A stretch of 64,000 nucleotides of DNA from Neoceratodus forsteri (GCA_016271365.2 CM057456.1:891122001-891186000), one strand, 5' to 3'; shown: positions 10,327 through 21,420, numbered from the stretch's first letter. Numbers and translations are program-made. Notes: a model not told the origin generated them from the sequence alone.

Positions 10327-12600
10327 GTGGTGATTAACATCTCGGACTATGTTTTGACTGAATCAGAAACAACAGTTTTGGAAAAGGGACTTTCTTTTGT
10401 TCCAACTTGTAGTTTAAATAAGTTTGAAACAATAGTAGATTTTCATAAAGTCACTAGAAAATTAAATTTAAAGGCATGTTTTCATAATGAAATCGGGAAT
10501 GTAAAGTGCAAGAAAAGAATGAGGAAGCAGTAGATTATTTTGAAACTGTTCCCATCTTTAAAAATAAATCAACTTTTTTTCCCCCACAAAACATGGCAGT
10601 CATGGTGTTTGAGAAAGCATGTATTCAGGATTTGGAAAATTTATCGTTACCACCATTGAGATATTACAACTGTACAATGGAGGAGAATGCAGCTATTCGT
10701 GCTTTAAAAAATAATAAAATGATTACCATAAAGCCGGCTGACAAAGGAGGGTCTGTGGTGGTTATAAACACTAAAGACTATGAATTAGAAATGTTACATC
10801 AATTAAAGAATACAGATTTTTATGAAAGTTTGTCTCATGACCCTATAAATAAATTTAAACGGGAGATTGATGACATCTTATATGAAGCATTATCAGAAGG
10901 CTTGATTAGTCATGACACATATGAATTTCTATCCAAAAAACACCCAGTAAGATCTGTCCTATACGGACTTCCCAAAATCCAGAAGTGTTTAAAAAATCCG
11001 TTATACAGACCAATAGTAGCCAGTATTGGATCTTTGACTGACAACATTGCACATTTTATAGATTATTACATCAAACCTGTTGCACAAAACACCCGTTCAT
11101 ATCTAAAAGATACAGTACAATTCATGGACTTTCTTGCAGACATCGACATGAGCCAACAATCGAGTTTTGCAACTTTGGCTGTTTGTTCTTTATATACAAA
11201 TATCCCACACCGATGGGCTGGAAAGTTTGAGAGAGAGCCTATATGAAAAACCTTCATATTCACAAGCGTTTGTGGAATTTTTGGTTGCACTTACGGAGAA
11301 GGTTCTCACTTGTAATACCTTCATATTTGATGGAAGGATTTATTTGCAGAAAAAGGGAACAGCCATGGCTCCCAATCATGCAATTATATACTTATCAAAG
11401 TGGGAGGAAAAGTTCATCTTTGGGAATGAAAATCCTTTTTTGGATAGAATTGACTTTTATAAACGTTATATAGACGATTTATTTTTCATTTGGAAAGGTT
11501 CTGTGGAAGAATTAGAACTGTTCAAAGCGTTTTTGGAAAAATCGAATTGTAACTTAAAATTTGAACTAAAAACCGATCCTGGAGAGATTAGCTTTTTGGA
11601 CTTAATGGTAAAGAAAGAGAATAATGGGGACATCAGTACAAAGTTATTTAGAAAGACCACAGATAGAAATAGCATATTGCACTTTCAAAGTTGTCATCCT
11701 AAACATGTTACAGAAAACATACCGATTGGACAGTTTCTGAGATATAAACGAAACTGTTCTCATGAAGGCGACTATGAAAAAAGTGCTCAGGAGTTGACAG
11801 AAAGGTTTTTGCAACGTGGCTATAGAATGGAACACATACAAAAGGGACGTACAAAAGCTGAATATAAGTGGAATATTAAAATGGGATGTGTGCAAGATCA
11901 AGAAGAAAAAAAGGACAGTGTACATATAAATGATGCCTCAAAATTCATTACAGCTTTTAGTCCACAAGCACATTTATTTGTTAAAATCATTAAAAAACAT
12001 TGGCATATATTATCAGTGGACAATAAATTTAAGGATTTGGTTACAGTTCCTCCGGAAATTGTATATAAAAGGGGTTATAACTTACGGGACAAATTGGTAC
12101 ATAGTTATTATAGTGGGGAGACACAGAATGTGGAGAAAATGAGTGTTTTGCCCAAGGGAACTTTTCAATGCGGAAATTGTCGCTTTTGTAAGTTTATTAA
12201 AACTGGCAATATATTTAAACAACCTATCACGGGGGAACAATATAAAATGGAAATTTTTGCAAATTGCAACACTTTTAATGTTGTATATTTGGCATGTTGC
12301 AATAAATGCTCTGGTTTTTATGTGGGCAAAACAACTCAAAAATTTAAAGAAAGAATAGGGCAACATGTTCGAAGTATAGCACATGCTGATGGTGTTCGTG
12401 CTCTCTCCCAACACGTTATTTCTAGGGGAAAAGAACATCATTTCAGTTTTCAAATCATTGAAAAAGTGATTATGGGTCCTAGGGGGGAGATTTGGATTTG
12501 AAATTACGACAGAGAGAAACCTATTGGCAATATGTTTTGAAGTCATATACTGTTCCAGGCTTAAATGATTTTTTTCAGCTTTCTCCTTTCTTAAAGATTT
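10327..12600 (+). pseudogene. PLE-1 reverse transcriptase plus GIY-YIG endonuclease, broken
   Basis: It would reverse-transcribe the element at a nick made by its own endonuclease. The domains in order are: an RT N-terminal extension (10327-10533, VLEKGLSFVPT); a palm with DKGGSVVVI (near 10740), LPKIQK and RPIVAS; motif A reading LAVCSLYTNI, where the catalytic Asp is Ala (codon 11178-11180); and RYIDDLFFIW with Y-x-D-D near 11465-11490. A C-terminal zinc-like cluster CGNCRFC (near 12170) precedes the GIY-YIG endonuclease, which reads NVVYLACCNKCSGFYVGKT (about 12270-12330). There is a frameshift near 11190-11240 and another near 12480, after which LRQRETYWQY continues. The copy is therefore dead. 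Confidence 0.9.
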
Positions 12601-12815
12601 TGTATGCATTAGAGATAAGTGTTATAATATTTTTAGTTAGTACTAAGTTGGTTATGATATTGTTCATGTGGAAGCTTTCTTACTTTTATTATTATTTTTT
12701 ATAGATATTTACACATTTTTTGATATGAATGTCTTCATTATGATGTGTATATTTATGTTAATGGTACTGGATAATATTTCGTATACCTGTTTTTTATGGC
12801 AATAGAAATTTTATA

Positions 12816-13134
12816 TGGGGATTTATTTATAGGAGCAAACATTGCCTTTAAACTTCACCTTTAAAAAAGGTATATAAGGTGTATTATCCCTAATTGCCAT
12901 AGCCTTGAGAAAGCGTAATTGTGACGCGAAAACGTTTGGTTCCTGGGGAGGGGCTAGGTGTATCAAGCCTATGTTTTGTATGTTGCTGACCAATTTGCCT
13001 ATCTTGGAATAAAGGCTTTTATCCTGACACATAATTTGTGGAATCTATATCTAACAGTAGATGGTTACGAGGTGCCGACCTACACGGACAGTTTGGCCCC
13101 GTTTTTACGGTGTTTGCAGCTGCCTATGTATACT
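12816..13134 (+). repeat. Right pLTR of PLE-1
   Basis: This is a direct repeat of 8727-9068 without the 25-bp insert. It ends where gag sequence of DIRS J starts. Confidence 0.9.
12903..12934 (+). ncRNA. Hammerhead-like hairpin, right pLTR
   Basis: It has the same motif as the left copy but with a perfect 3-bp stem, GCG against CGC, before G-A-A-A. The short palindrome AACGTT after the GAA core could serve as a minimal stem III, as in dimer-type Penelope hammerheads. Confidence 0.5.
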
Positions 13135-13796
13135 TTCGGCACAGGTGGTACAGGCAAGTCCTTGGTTACCACCGGGGGGAACCAGTGAAGAAGGGTTGTT
13201 GTCTTCTCCAGTTGACAACCCATCCAACGGGTCGAGAAAAATCTCGACCGCATCGACGGGTGTCTTGGCCAGCTGACCTGATGGTCTGGTGAAGGGGATC
13301 TCTTCCACTCCTACGAACGTCGACGGTGGGACTTACTTTTCAGTTCTTTTTTCTTTGACCTACTGGTATGTCCTGATGGCCCTTCTCCCTTGGTGGAGAG
13401 GGACTGACAAAGTTCCTTAAAAGAAGCAGTGTAGGAGGAGCCCAAGGAGAGTGGGATAAATGCTGCGGCCAAGGAGGAAGATGAAGCGGCCTGAGCCGCC
13501 TCCTCCTCCTCCTCATGGGCGATCAACTGCTCCAGCTGCTTCATAGAGCCCACAGCTGCGGACACCACCCAACAGGCCTCCTTCGACTTCACAGGCAGGT
13601 ACCGTTTCTCGGGGTTCCCAAGCTGTAGTCGAGCAGCGCGGTCCTCTAAAACCAAAGCTGTGAAGGACTTGCACAGATCGCAGGCCTGCGGATCGTGGTC
13701 AATACCCAGGCAGTAAACGTACGTGGAGTGCGGATCGGTCTGGGACATCTTCTGCCCGGAGGGACACCGACGGAAGCCGGGTGTGGATTTGTCCAT
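13135..13796 (-). pseudogene. DIRS gag N-terminal fragment (J) with intact zinc-knuckle-like motif
   Basis: The start chosen is Met at 13796 (M-D-K-S-T-P-G-F), as in copy I. It contains CVYC-like spacing in YVYCLGIDHDPQACDLC, which fits C-x2-C-x4-H-x4-C-x2-C except that the first Cys is Tyr. The segment KEACWVVSAA and a coiled, Glu- and Ala-rich stretch (E-E-E-E-E-A-A-Q-A) follow. The frame is open to 13311, then changes, and ends at the junction. The role is inferred to be a particle and nucleic-acid-binding protein. Confidence 0.75.
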
Positions 13797-13909
13797 TGCA
13801 GCCACGAGAGAAGATGAAGACCGTAGTGTAGTAAACTTTAAAATTATTTTCGGAAAACCTGAAGAGTTTGGATCCAGACCTAAAATGCAGAGCGCTAAGG
13901 AGGGAATCT

Positions 13910-14074
13910 GAGCTTCCAAGCGGCAAGGAAGATCTGGCATCATGGGGTGCAGCTGAGGGTTTTACCACCCGGGTGAGTGGGAGGAGCCAGCTTGAAGACT
14001 TTCCGGCAAGATTTAAAGTGGCAAGGAACCTGCCACAAAGGGTGGATTGAACAACATAGCCGCGTCCATAGAAA
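13910..14074 (-). repeat. 5' ITR of DIRS J
   Basis: The segment GGGAGGAGCCAGCTTGAAGA and the downstream GGCAAGATTTAAAG are shared with 62640-62690 and, inverted, with 56940-57000. Confidence 0.8.
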
Positions 14075-14300
14075 TGGAAATTACGTAACTACCGTAATTC
14101 TGATCTTTCTGTGTATCTTCACCATTCATCACCTTTGGGTTATTGGCTGGAGGTCATGATCTCATGAGAGCTTCTTTTTTTTTTTTGGGATGGGCAGAGT
14201 TGACGCACCATTGGAGCCGCCCTCGAGGCCGGTGCACTGCGTGGCGCTCGCAGGTTGGCCATTAGCTGTTGTCGACTCCACCCTCCTGCCAGTTCTGAGT
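14075..14300 (-). repeat. 3' ITR of DIRS B
   Basis: It starts TGGAAATTACG. The dyad at 14079-14099 has perfect arms AATTACG and CGTAATT. CTTCACCATTCATCACC and the GTGCACTGCGTGGCGCTCGC region follow as in the sister elements. Confidence 0.85.
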
Positions 14301-15025
14301 CACCGTAGAGGTTAGAAAAGTGGTTGGGATGGTGGGACAAGGAAGTCCAAGGGACAGACAAAGGAAAAGATATAAAACTAAAAGGAGAAATAAATGACTG
14401 AGGGGATAGAAAAAGTTCGAAGACTAAGGGGGATTGGGTAGGGGCCCCAATCTCTGGAAGTAGAAAGGAAGAGGGAGGGAGGGAAAGGTTTTTAGAGGTA
14501 AGAAAAAATTTTGAGGAGGAAGGGAAGACAAGAGAAACATACCCTGCAACCTTGACTAGTCTCCAGTTTATATAGGAACTGTGAAGGAGTAGCCAAGAGG
14601 CTAACTGCCAGAATTGCAGGCACAGAATTACTGGCACAACTCCTATAAACAGAATCGGCTATTCTGGAAGAAAGACAGGAAAAACAGGAATTATCTCCCT
14701 CCCTCAAAGGAGATTTTGGTGCAGGAAACCTAGTTTCTTAAATTAATTGAGGATATGTCCACAGGACAATGGCATGAAGAAATCAAGGATTGATGGGGAG
14801 AAGGAAAGAAAAAGGGGAAACTGCAACCTCCACCCCACAGGGGTGGAGCTGAAGCACTGAGGAAGAAGTGCCCCACTCCTGACCACTCCACCCTTAAGGA
14901 AAAAACATCCCCCTCGTTGCCCCAGTTTACCCCTCTCCTGAGCACAGAAAGGAGGGAGGCAAGAGAGGGGGTGCAGAGAGGAAGGGGGACCCAGAGACTG
15001 AGGCCCCAGGGGGATGGAAGGTGGG

Positions 15026-15115
15026 ATTGTGATGAATGGTGAAGACACAGAAAGATCAGAATTATGGTAGGTACGTAATTTCCATATCTTATCTGTGTCA
15101 TTCATCACCTTAGGG
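15026..15115 (-). repeat. ICR of DIRS B
   Basis: A near-palindrome with outer arms GTGATGAATGGTGAAGACAC and GTGTCATTCATCAC surrounds a dyad core with arms AATTATG and CGTAATT. Confidence 0.85.
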
Positions 15116-15204
15116 TGAGTGCTGAGCCACCCGAAGGGCATTTTAAACTCTAAGGGACTGAGTCCCTTAGCTCTCAGTGGGTGACACACTAAGAGAGAGA
15201 ATCT

Positions 15205-18050
15205 TCAGGGCCTGGAGAGGCCAGTGTGGAAATAAAGTGAGATGGGGACCCCGGGCGGTGGAAGTTGCCACAACAGACGCCGCTTTACTCTACGGGAAAA
15301 GAGATAGGTTCTCTGGTGGGCGGAGTTAATCACCCTACACCGGGCCAAGGGCGACAACCGGGAAAGGCACAGCCATGCCGTCCGCCTAGTGCAGATAGCT
15401 GTCCCTACGACCCTGGTAGCTACTGCACTGGCGTCATACAATGCCCTTGCTAGCTCCAGGCCACGTACAGAGAGAGCAATGGCTTGTCTGGTTTGCTCCA
15501 TGTCAGTCATGGAGGCTAGGAGCTGACCCAGCCTGGCCCAGAAGAACCTGTCATAGGCTGCATAGTGGGCCTGATGTGCTGCAATAAAGAGCAGCAACCA
15601 TGCCGAGTAGAAGGTCCTACTCCCCCAGAAGTCAAAATCCGAAGAATCCTGATCTGGGGGCCAGTCACGGTGCAGGGCGCAAAGCCCATCAGGAGTGTCC
15701 AGATGCGTCAATCCCAACTGAGAATGAGGCATGGAACCTGGAGACTCCAGCGGGATGCACAGTACCACTGGCAGAGATCCCAAGGGGCAGGAACTCTGGA
15801 AAAGGGTCTCTGCCAGGAACGCAACGATGCCTCCCGAAAGGGAGTCGGCAAGTGGGGCACCACAAAGGTGTCCTCACTGAAATAGCCTAGAAAGGTGTGC
15901 ACCGAGTGCTCTGGATTGTGTTGAGTGGGAAGAGTAATGTGCAGGTTCTCTAACATCCTCACGAGGAATCGCTGATACTCAGCGAGATCAGTAGCTGAAG
16001 AGATGTGGACACACTGCACCTCTCTCCCAGAAGAGGGGGATAAAGAGTCAGAAGACCTCAAAGGTTCAGAAGCTGTCTGCTCAGGGGGAGGTTGAAAAAC
16101 CTGTCTGTCCATTGCCCTAATGTAAGAGGGAAACTGAGCAGCCTGAACTCTGAACTGCTCCCAGGAGTGAGGCCCGCTAGGACCACGAATGCCTGGGAGT
16201 GCAGGAGAAGGTGGCAGAGGAATAAGGGCAGAACCTGCAACGGGGATTGGTTGACTTCCGCCTCAGCTAGGAAGCGCACCAGGAGCCTAGGGAAAGAAGG
16301 TGCTCCAGAAGACTCCACAGCCAACAGCTGAACAATCAAACTGGTACTGCCTAGGTTGCACCTTGAAGAATCCCCCCCTGTGAGGTGACCGGGACCGTGT
16401 AGGTCCAGAAGCTTGGTCCCCTACCTCCAAAGAATGGGGCCCTCTCAAGGAAACCGAGGGGGAAGAGCGGAGATCCTCACTACAGGTTATCCCAGAGCCC
16501 GGGTGCGTTCCAGAAAAAGGCTGCCACACAGACCCCATGCCCCTTGACCCCTTGAAATCTGAGAGCACCCTCCTCCTCCTCGAGAGAGCCAGCCTAGGCA
16601 ACTGACAGCCCTGGTCGGCCCCTGAAGGAGCTATTCAGGGAGCAGCACCTTCCCCTCCCAGGGGTGCTCCATTCGGCACCAAAGTTGGGCGATCGAGACT
16701 GACCACCTGAGGGGGTACCACCGCTGAGGAGTCAGAGAACCCTCCGAGGCCAGGCTGCAGGGCAATAGTGGCCTGCACCACTGCCTGCTGGTCAGAATCC
16801 CTGACCCTAGCCCTAGCAGTCACTGTCCGCTCCTCAGAGGGGGGCCGACTCCGGCCTGTTGAGGACACTACCAGGGTGTCCACGCCAGCAGCCAACTCCA
16901 GGAAGCCAGTCTGACTCAGAGTCACACTCCTCCTCCGAAGAGGTGGAGACCGAAGTCCTGTGCCAAACAGTGTGCAGATGACCGCTGCCATCCCTAGTGA
17001 ACAGGGCGCCAGGACCACAGACAGCACCAGAGTCGACGCTGGTGCCCCCCTCTGCACTGCGAGCGGTGCCAGAGGAGGATGAGACCCCAACAAGGGCAGC
17101 AGCCTTGGAGCAGAAGCCTGTCACGGCGGCATCTTGACCCACGGTGCCATAAGCAGTGCTGAGACTAGAAACGGTGCTGCCGATGGCTTCGACTGTGCTC
17201 TCGGCACTGTGGCCGGAGACTCCCACGGCACTGACCTGCCCAATGGCATCACGAGTGGCGCCAACGAAAGAGATGGCACCAACGACAGCCCCAACAGCAT
17301 TCTCTGCGCCGAGGTCCGAAACCCCTATGGTGCCATGTCCATGTTCAGAGCTGCAAACAGCTCCAGAACTGGATATGGCACCATGCTCAACCATGGTGCA
17401 GCGAACGGCGCCAGGGTGAGAGACAGACAGGGACGATGCCATAGAACCTCCTACGGCACTGACAGCCCCATCAGTGCTGACAGCAGCAATGGCGCCGAGC
17501 GATGGACCAGCACTGATGACAGCGCCATCAGGACCCATGGCGCCACAAACGGGGCCGAGGCCCAAGACAGCACCGACAGACGGCATCAAGGACAGCGATG
17601 ACCCAGGCCTTCCGAGCCAGATTGTGTGACACCAGGAGCCGACTACCAGCGACACCTCCGTCTGTTCCCCGGGCGGGGCATACCAGCCCTTGCACCATGG
17701 GAGGGTCCTCTGCCACGGCCAGGCTAGAAGAGGCATAAGCCCCTCCTCCTCGGTCCATACAGAACGGGGAGGACCTGTAGGAAAGGATGAGAGACCGCTG
17801 ACTTGGCTGACGGAGTCGCGTGCCGACCCCTGAAAGTTGGCAAGGCTCGCCCCACTTTCCACGCGCGTTGCTCCATGGCCTGGTGGTCCATGGAGAAAGA
17901 GGCATTGCACGAATCCATGTCATGAAGCGGGCCAAGACATGCGAGACAACAGTAGTGATGGTTAGTGAAGGAGTACTTACAGCCACAAGGGCACCGTCAC
18001 ATGGGGGGCCGTCCTGTCTTGGAAGTCTTCTTGCCCTCTGACCTAGACAT
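15205..18050 (-). pseudogene. DIRS gag-like ORF, frameshifted (element B)
   Basis: The start at 18050 reads M-S-R-S-E-G-K-K. The knuckle-like motif reads CCLACLGPLHDMDSCN in one frame, and its last Cys is Ser. The middle (about 17100-17600) is a Gly/Ala/Ser/Val-rich tract built on the hexamer GGTGCC and its variants. PLTWEQF-type sequence and an acidic S-S-S cluster follow. The C-terminal domain (15205-15783) reads TAICTRRTAWL, then R-R/C-R-V-I and L-F-S-R-R. Several frame changes make it non-functional as read. A long plus-strand frame over 17134-17601 is a composition shadow. Confidence 0.7.
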
Positions 18051-18261
18051 GACCTATAAAAAAGAAACACCAAAATAGACTCGATGTCACAAAGACAAAA
18101 TAAAATAATGGAAAGATCTTACTGGGCGACGTCGAGTAGGCGAACAGAACTGGCAGGAGAAAGGGAGCCGATGGACTGTGGCAGGGAGTCGATAAATAAT
18201 CGAGATGAAGTTGAGAATCAACTGCACACAAGGTAGGCCTTAAACATCTTCGCTGCAAGCG

Positions 18262-18640
18262 TCCCATGAGGTGCACTTCTGGAGAGGGTCCAGAGGCGGG
18301 CAACCAGGATGATACAGGGCCTGGGGGAAAAGCCCTATGGGGAGAGACTCGAGGAGCTCAACCTGTACTCTCTGGAGGAGAGCAGGGACATAAGGAACAT
18401 GACTGAGGTCTTCAAATATCTCAAGTGAATAAATAGGGTAAGCCAAGATAGGGTGCTTCAGCTGAGGGGGGTGTAGTCCACCAGGGGCACTCAATGAGGC
18501 TGGTCGTGGGGAGAGACAAGGAGATGCTACTTCACTGAGAGGGCCCTGGAATGTACTGCTCGAGGAGCTAGTGGCTGCTGCAACTGTGGAGGGGTTCAAC
18601 AGAGGCCGGTATAGGGGGAAGATGCATCTCAGAACCTCAC
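18262..18640 (+). mobile_element. CR1-like LINE 3' fragment
   Basis: The plus strand reads VQRRATRMIQGL, then Y-G-E-R-L-E-E-L-N-L-Y-S-L-E and V-F-K-Y-L-K. This is the typical C-terminal tail of the CR1/L3-type endonuclease-RT protein. A 3'-UTR-like segment follows, including TACTTCACTGAGAGGGCCCT. It is 5'-truncated, as is usual for LINEs, and joins the broken end of DIRS B. Confidence 0.7.
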
Positions 18641-19130
18641 TTGGGGATGAGGGTGGGGGACCTTGTGGGGAGGATGGGGTTTTTAGAGTATGGACAGAAA
18701 AAAACGTAGACATACTTAGGAAAAATGGCAGTCAACTGAAGACGAGCTCACAATGAGCTCCAACGAATTTAGGCTGATGGCAGGAAAGAACTGGAGGGCA
18801 GGAGTGGGGACCGCCCCCTATATACGGTCATGCCGACATCCCATCATGTGATGCTGGGGACGGTTAACTGCTTAAGATTGCTAGCTAGAAGTTTTCCATG
18901 CAGTTCTGATGCCAGGGGCGCAGTCCTATCTGTGAAGACCTACTGCAGGAACACTCTCAAAGTAAGATCAGGCTGCACTGAATCCCACGCTGTGCTCTCG
19001 GTATGAACGTCAATGCGTCAGGGAAGGAAGCTGAGCACCAGTGCATACTAACAAAAGAAAGGCACTATGCATATATAACCATGCAGTACCCTATTTATTT
19101 GGTATGAAATAATTGTAAAGTGCAGCCAGG
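18641..19130. other. Unassigned spacer
   Basis: No coding motif or terminal repeat was recognised. The right part (about 19000-19130) may belong to the inverted pLTR of PLE-2, but I could not find its limit. Confidence 0.35.
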
Positions 19131-19627
19131 AAAATGTTGGTATCCACTAACTCCACCAATGTTTCGCACCTATATCCGGGTGCTTTCTCAAGATGTAACA
19201 GTCTTACAATGTGTACTGCCTTAAACAGTAAAGACTTTTAAATTTACAGGCTCCATTAATGTGACACCCTAACCCACAGACTAACAAGAAAACTGCAATT
19301 TGTGTGCAATTATATAACTGCGTTATTTATGCAACTGCAATACCATCATAAAAAACATTTATAGATATTTATTTGAGAGATCCACATTAGTTGCCCAAAA
19401 TAGCTGAAGGATAGAACTAGTCTTTTAGGTCCAAGTGTGGGAGTCCAACAGTACAGTCTTGGAGTGAAACTGTGACACCAATCAAGTTTGTGACAATATT
19501 CATGCTTTGGGCCTATATGGTTAAGTAAGCACTTGGTAAAAAAAACTGGGTAATCTCACAGCATGAACCTCTACTGGAACAATCGGCATCTGAAAAACCC
19601 AGAATGGTGTATCAAAGAGGTGGAAAA
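19131..19627 (+). mobile_element. PLE-2 left part: inverted pLTR piece plus ORF relic
   Basis: A minus-strand hammerhead-like hairpin (19161-19192) marks an inverted pLTR piece, a common arrangement in Penelope copies. From about 19440 the plus strand carries an ORF relic. Its last ~27 codons before 19627 (W-V-I-S..., ending V-Y-Q-R-G) align with the V-Y-K-R-G region of PLE-1. The ORF resumes at 45460 after DIRS G, in the same frame. Confidence 0.75.
19161..19192 (-). ncRNA. Hammerhead-like hairpin of PLE-2
   Basis: The minus strand reads CTTGAGAAAGCACC, a loop, then GGTGCGAAAC. The 5-bp stem GCACC/GGTGC is perfect. It has the same C3-to-T and G8-to-A pair of changes as PLE-1, although stem and loop differ in sequence. 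Confidence 0.55.
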
Positions 19628-19825
19628 TGAAAGTTACATACTTACCATAACTGCTGATTAATAACTTCCACATGGATAACCACTAATGCATCTGTGTTGG
19701 AGGAGCTAGGACCCCACAGCAGCCAGAACTTTTCTGAGGGCTGGTGACAGGGGTGGGCCCCGTGCATGCCTCACTGCATGCACCCGCACCAGCCCCCAAC
19801 CGCCTTAGTATTTTTTTATCAAGAG
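19628..19825 (-). repeat. 3' ITR of DIRS G
   Basis: The dyad lies at 19632-19652, with arms AGTTACA and CATAACT around TACTTAC. It is complementary to 45248-45459, sharing AGGACCCC, AGCCAGAACTTTTCTG and the CTTAGTATTTTTTT side. Confidence 0.8.
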
Positions 19826-20009
19826 ATGAGCAGCATGAACCTAATCAGTAAGCTATCCACGTAACGAAGGGCATAAGATAGCCTATGGTGGCTCATGTAA
19901 ATAGAGCCATCAAACCCAGTCATACAGTGCCTTAGCCTAAACCAAGTACAAAGGAGGTAAAGACCAACACAACATTACTGGAATGAGTCTAGGGATGGTG
20001 GGCAGGGGT

Positions 20010-20115
20010 GGTAAACTATGGAGAGGATATTCAGGAAGATCAACAGTCATGGTAGGCATGTAACTTTCATATCTTCCAAGAATCAATTTTCTACATAGAT
20101 TCCCACTAATGAGTG
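20010..20115 (-). repeat. ICR of DIRS G
   Basis: The dyad near 20049-20069 has the complement of the 3' terminus on its left. On its right, ATCTTCCAAGAATCAATTTT matches the outer end of the 5' ITR at 45435-45459. Confidence 0.75.
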
Positions 20116-20364
20116 TATGTACCAAGCACAGAGGAAGTGTCCTGGACTAAGGAGGCTTGAACTCAGGGCTTGTTTCAGATTAATCCATTCAGAATTCTCC
20201 TATCAAAGATGGCATGCTACCTGGCAAGGACACCCAGAACATATTGCTTGGTTAATGTATGCACTGTACTCCAAGTTGCAGCCCTGCAAATTTCACCAAT
20301 TAGCACCAAGTGTATTTCTGCTACGGAAGTGCCTACCACTCTGGTAGAGTGAGCATGCACCTTA

Positions 20365-21330
20365 AACTCCTATTTTACCTTAGCCATGGCATAGCAGTGG
20401 CGAAGGCAATTCATAATCCATGCTGAAATACACCTGACTGTGACAGGCTGTCCCTTTCGATTGGAGTCGAAAGAGACAAACAGCTGTTTTGCCTGCTTGT
20501 ACAACTTAGTCCTGTCCAGGTCAAATCTAAGGACCCTTTTAACATTCAATGAGTGGGGAGTTCTTTCTCCTTTATTCTGCAAGTTGGCAAAGTTGACACC
20601 ACTCTGTGTTGGAACTTAGGTTGTTTTGGAGCACTACCTTGTCTTTATGGAAAACAGTATACGGAGGATCTGTAACTAAAGCATGGATTTCGGACACTGT
20701 GCATACAGAGGTGATGAGCACCAGAAAAGCTGCTTCCAAGTTAGATACAGTATTTCATGTCACGTGTTGCAAAAGGTTCAAAGGACTTTCGAGTGAGTAT
20801 ATTCAGCACTGGCTTGAGGTCCCAGGCAGCTACCAGCTTCCTAGTGGGGGACCTCATGTATAGGATGCCCCTAAGGAACCTCTTAAGCAGTGGCAGCTCT
20901 GCCAAAAAGAGGGTACCTACAGATCTGTGGCATGCTGATACAGCAGACAGGTGAACCATAACTACAGAATACTGCAAGCAAGCATCAGAAAGGTCCAGTA
21001 AGTACTCCAGAACCATTTCAGGTGGACGCTTGAAAGGGTAAATGGTGGTACTGGAGCACTAGATGGATAAGTGTTTCCACTTGGCTGTGTATGTCTTCCT
21101 GGTGGAAGGTTTACACATAGCCAAGAGTATTTCAGAGACCCTCTTACACACTTGGAACCAGTTCATTTCTATCTCTTCAGAAGACTGGCCTGAAGGTGAA
21201 GGAGGCGCAGGTTTGGGTGGACTAGCTAGTTCCAAGCTTGGGCCAGCAAGTCCATCTGGAGGGGCAGAATCATTGGTTTGCTGACTGAAAGTAGATTCAA
21301 CAGAAGGAATAATATCTGCCAGGGCCAACA
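20365..21330 (-). pseudogene. DIRS tyrosine recombinase relic (G)
   Basis: Reading leftward from 21330, the N-terminal half includes KPSTRKTYTAKWKHLSI (about 21063-21110) and a region similar to VKRFLRGILY. The C-terminal half includes LNVKRVLRFDLDRTK and QLFVSFDSN (20370-20580). Downstream of it A-H-S-T-R keeps the box II His and Arg, and K-Q-Y keeps a candidate Tyr. Stops and frame changes interrupt it. It resembles the recombinase of H more than that of I. Confidence 0.75.
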
Positions 21331-21420
21331 AAGAGCAACTAGGATCGTCTTGACCCTTGTGCTTCTAGCTTAAAGAGCACACTCTGAATGAGAGGGACTG
21401 GAGGAAATACATACAGAAAA
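21331..21420 (-). pseudogene. DIRS G methyltransferase-like/RNase H region, left piece
   Basis: This short stretch aligns with 23310-23395 of element H. It stops at CATACAGAAA, where H inserted, and continues at 27489. Confidence 0.7.

Larger units (their letters stand above)
8727..13134 (+). mobile_element. PLE-1: Penelope-like retroelement with direct terminal repeats
   Basis: This 4.4-kb element reads left to right. Near-identical direct repeats (pLTRs) lie at 8727-9068 and 12816-13134. Between them are a short N-terminal ORF, a basic linker, an RT of the Penelope/telomerase-like type and a C-terminal GIY-YIG endonuclease. This order is diagnostic for endonuclease-bearing Penelope-like elements. 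A Neptune- or Poseidon-like clade is plausible but unresolved. Each pLTR carries a hammerhead-like hairpin. The element lies exactly at the junction of two different DIRS families (E and J). Confidence 0.9.
13135..14074 (-). mobile_element. DIRS J: 5' end fragment (gag N-terminus plus 5' ITR)
   Basis: The fragment matches the gag start and 5' ITR of DIRS I (61790-62738). It is cut at about 13135 by the PLE-1 junction, so most of gag, pol, recombinase and the 3' ITR are missing. Its outer end, near ACAACATAGCCGCGTCC, abuts the 3' terminus of DIRS B directly. Confidence 0.85.
14075..18260 (-). mobile_element. DIRS B: gag-only DIRS, 5' end truncated by a CR1-like fragment
   Basis: It has a 3' ITR (14075-14300), a purine-rich block, an ICR (15026-15115) and a gag relic (15205-18050). 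The 5' ITR is absent: homology to element C is lost after about 18260, where CR1-like sequence begins. No RT, RNase H or recombinase is present. The 3' terminus directly abuts the outer end of J. Confidence 0.85.

Noticed and set aside
6032..14074. A single DIRS element (E plus J) split by PLE-1
   Set aside because: The outer end of J is not complementary to the 3' terminus of E. J gag matches family I, whose recombinase differs clearly from that of E.
18680..18960. Another DIRS terminus between the CR1-like fragment and PLE-2
   Set aside because: Some segments look superficially ITR-like, but no dyad site, partner repeat or ICR could be found.
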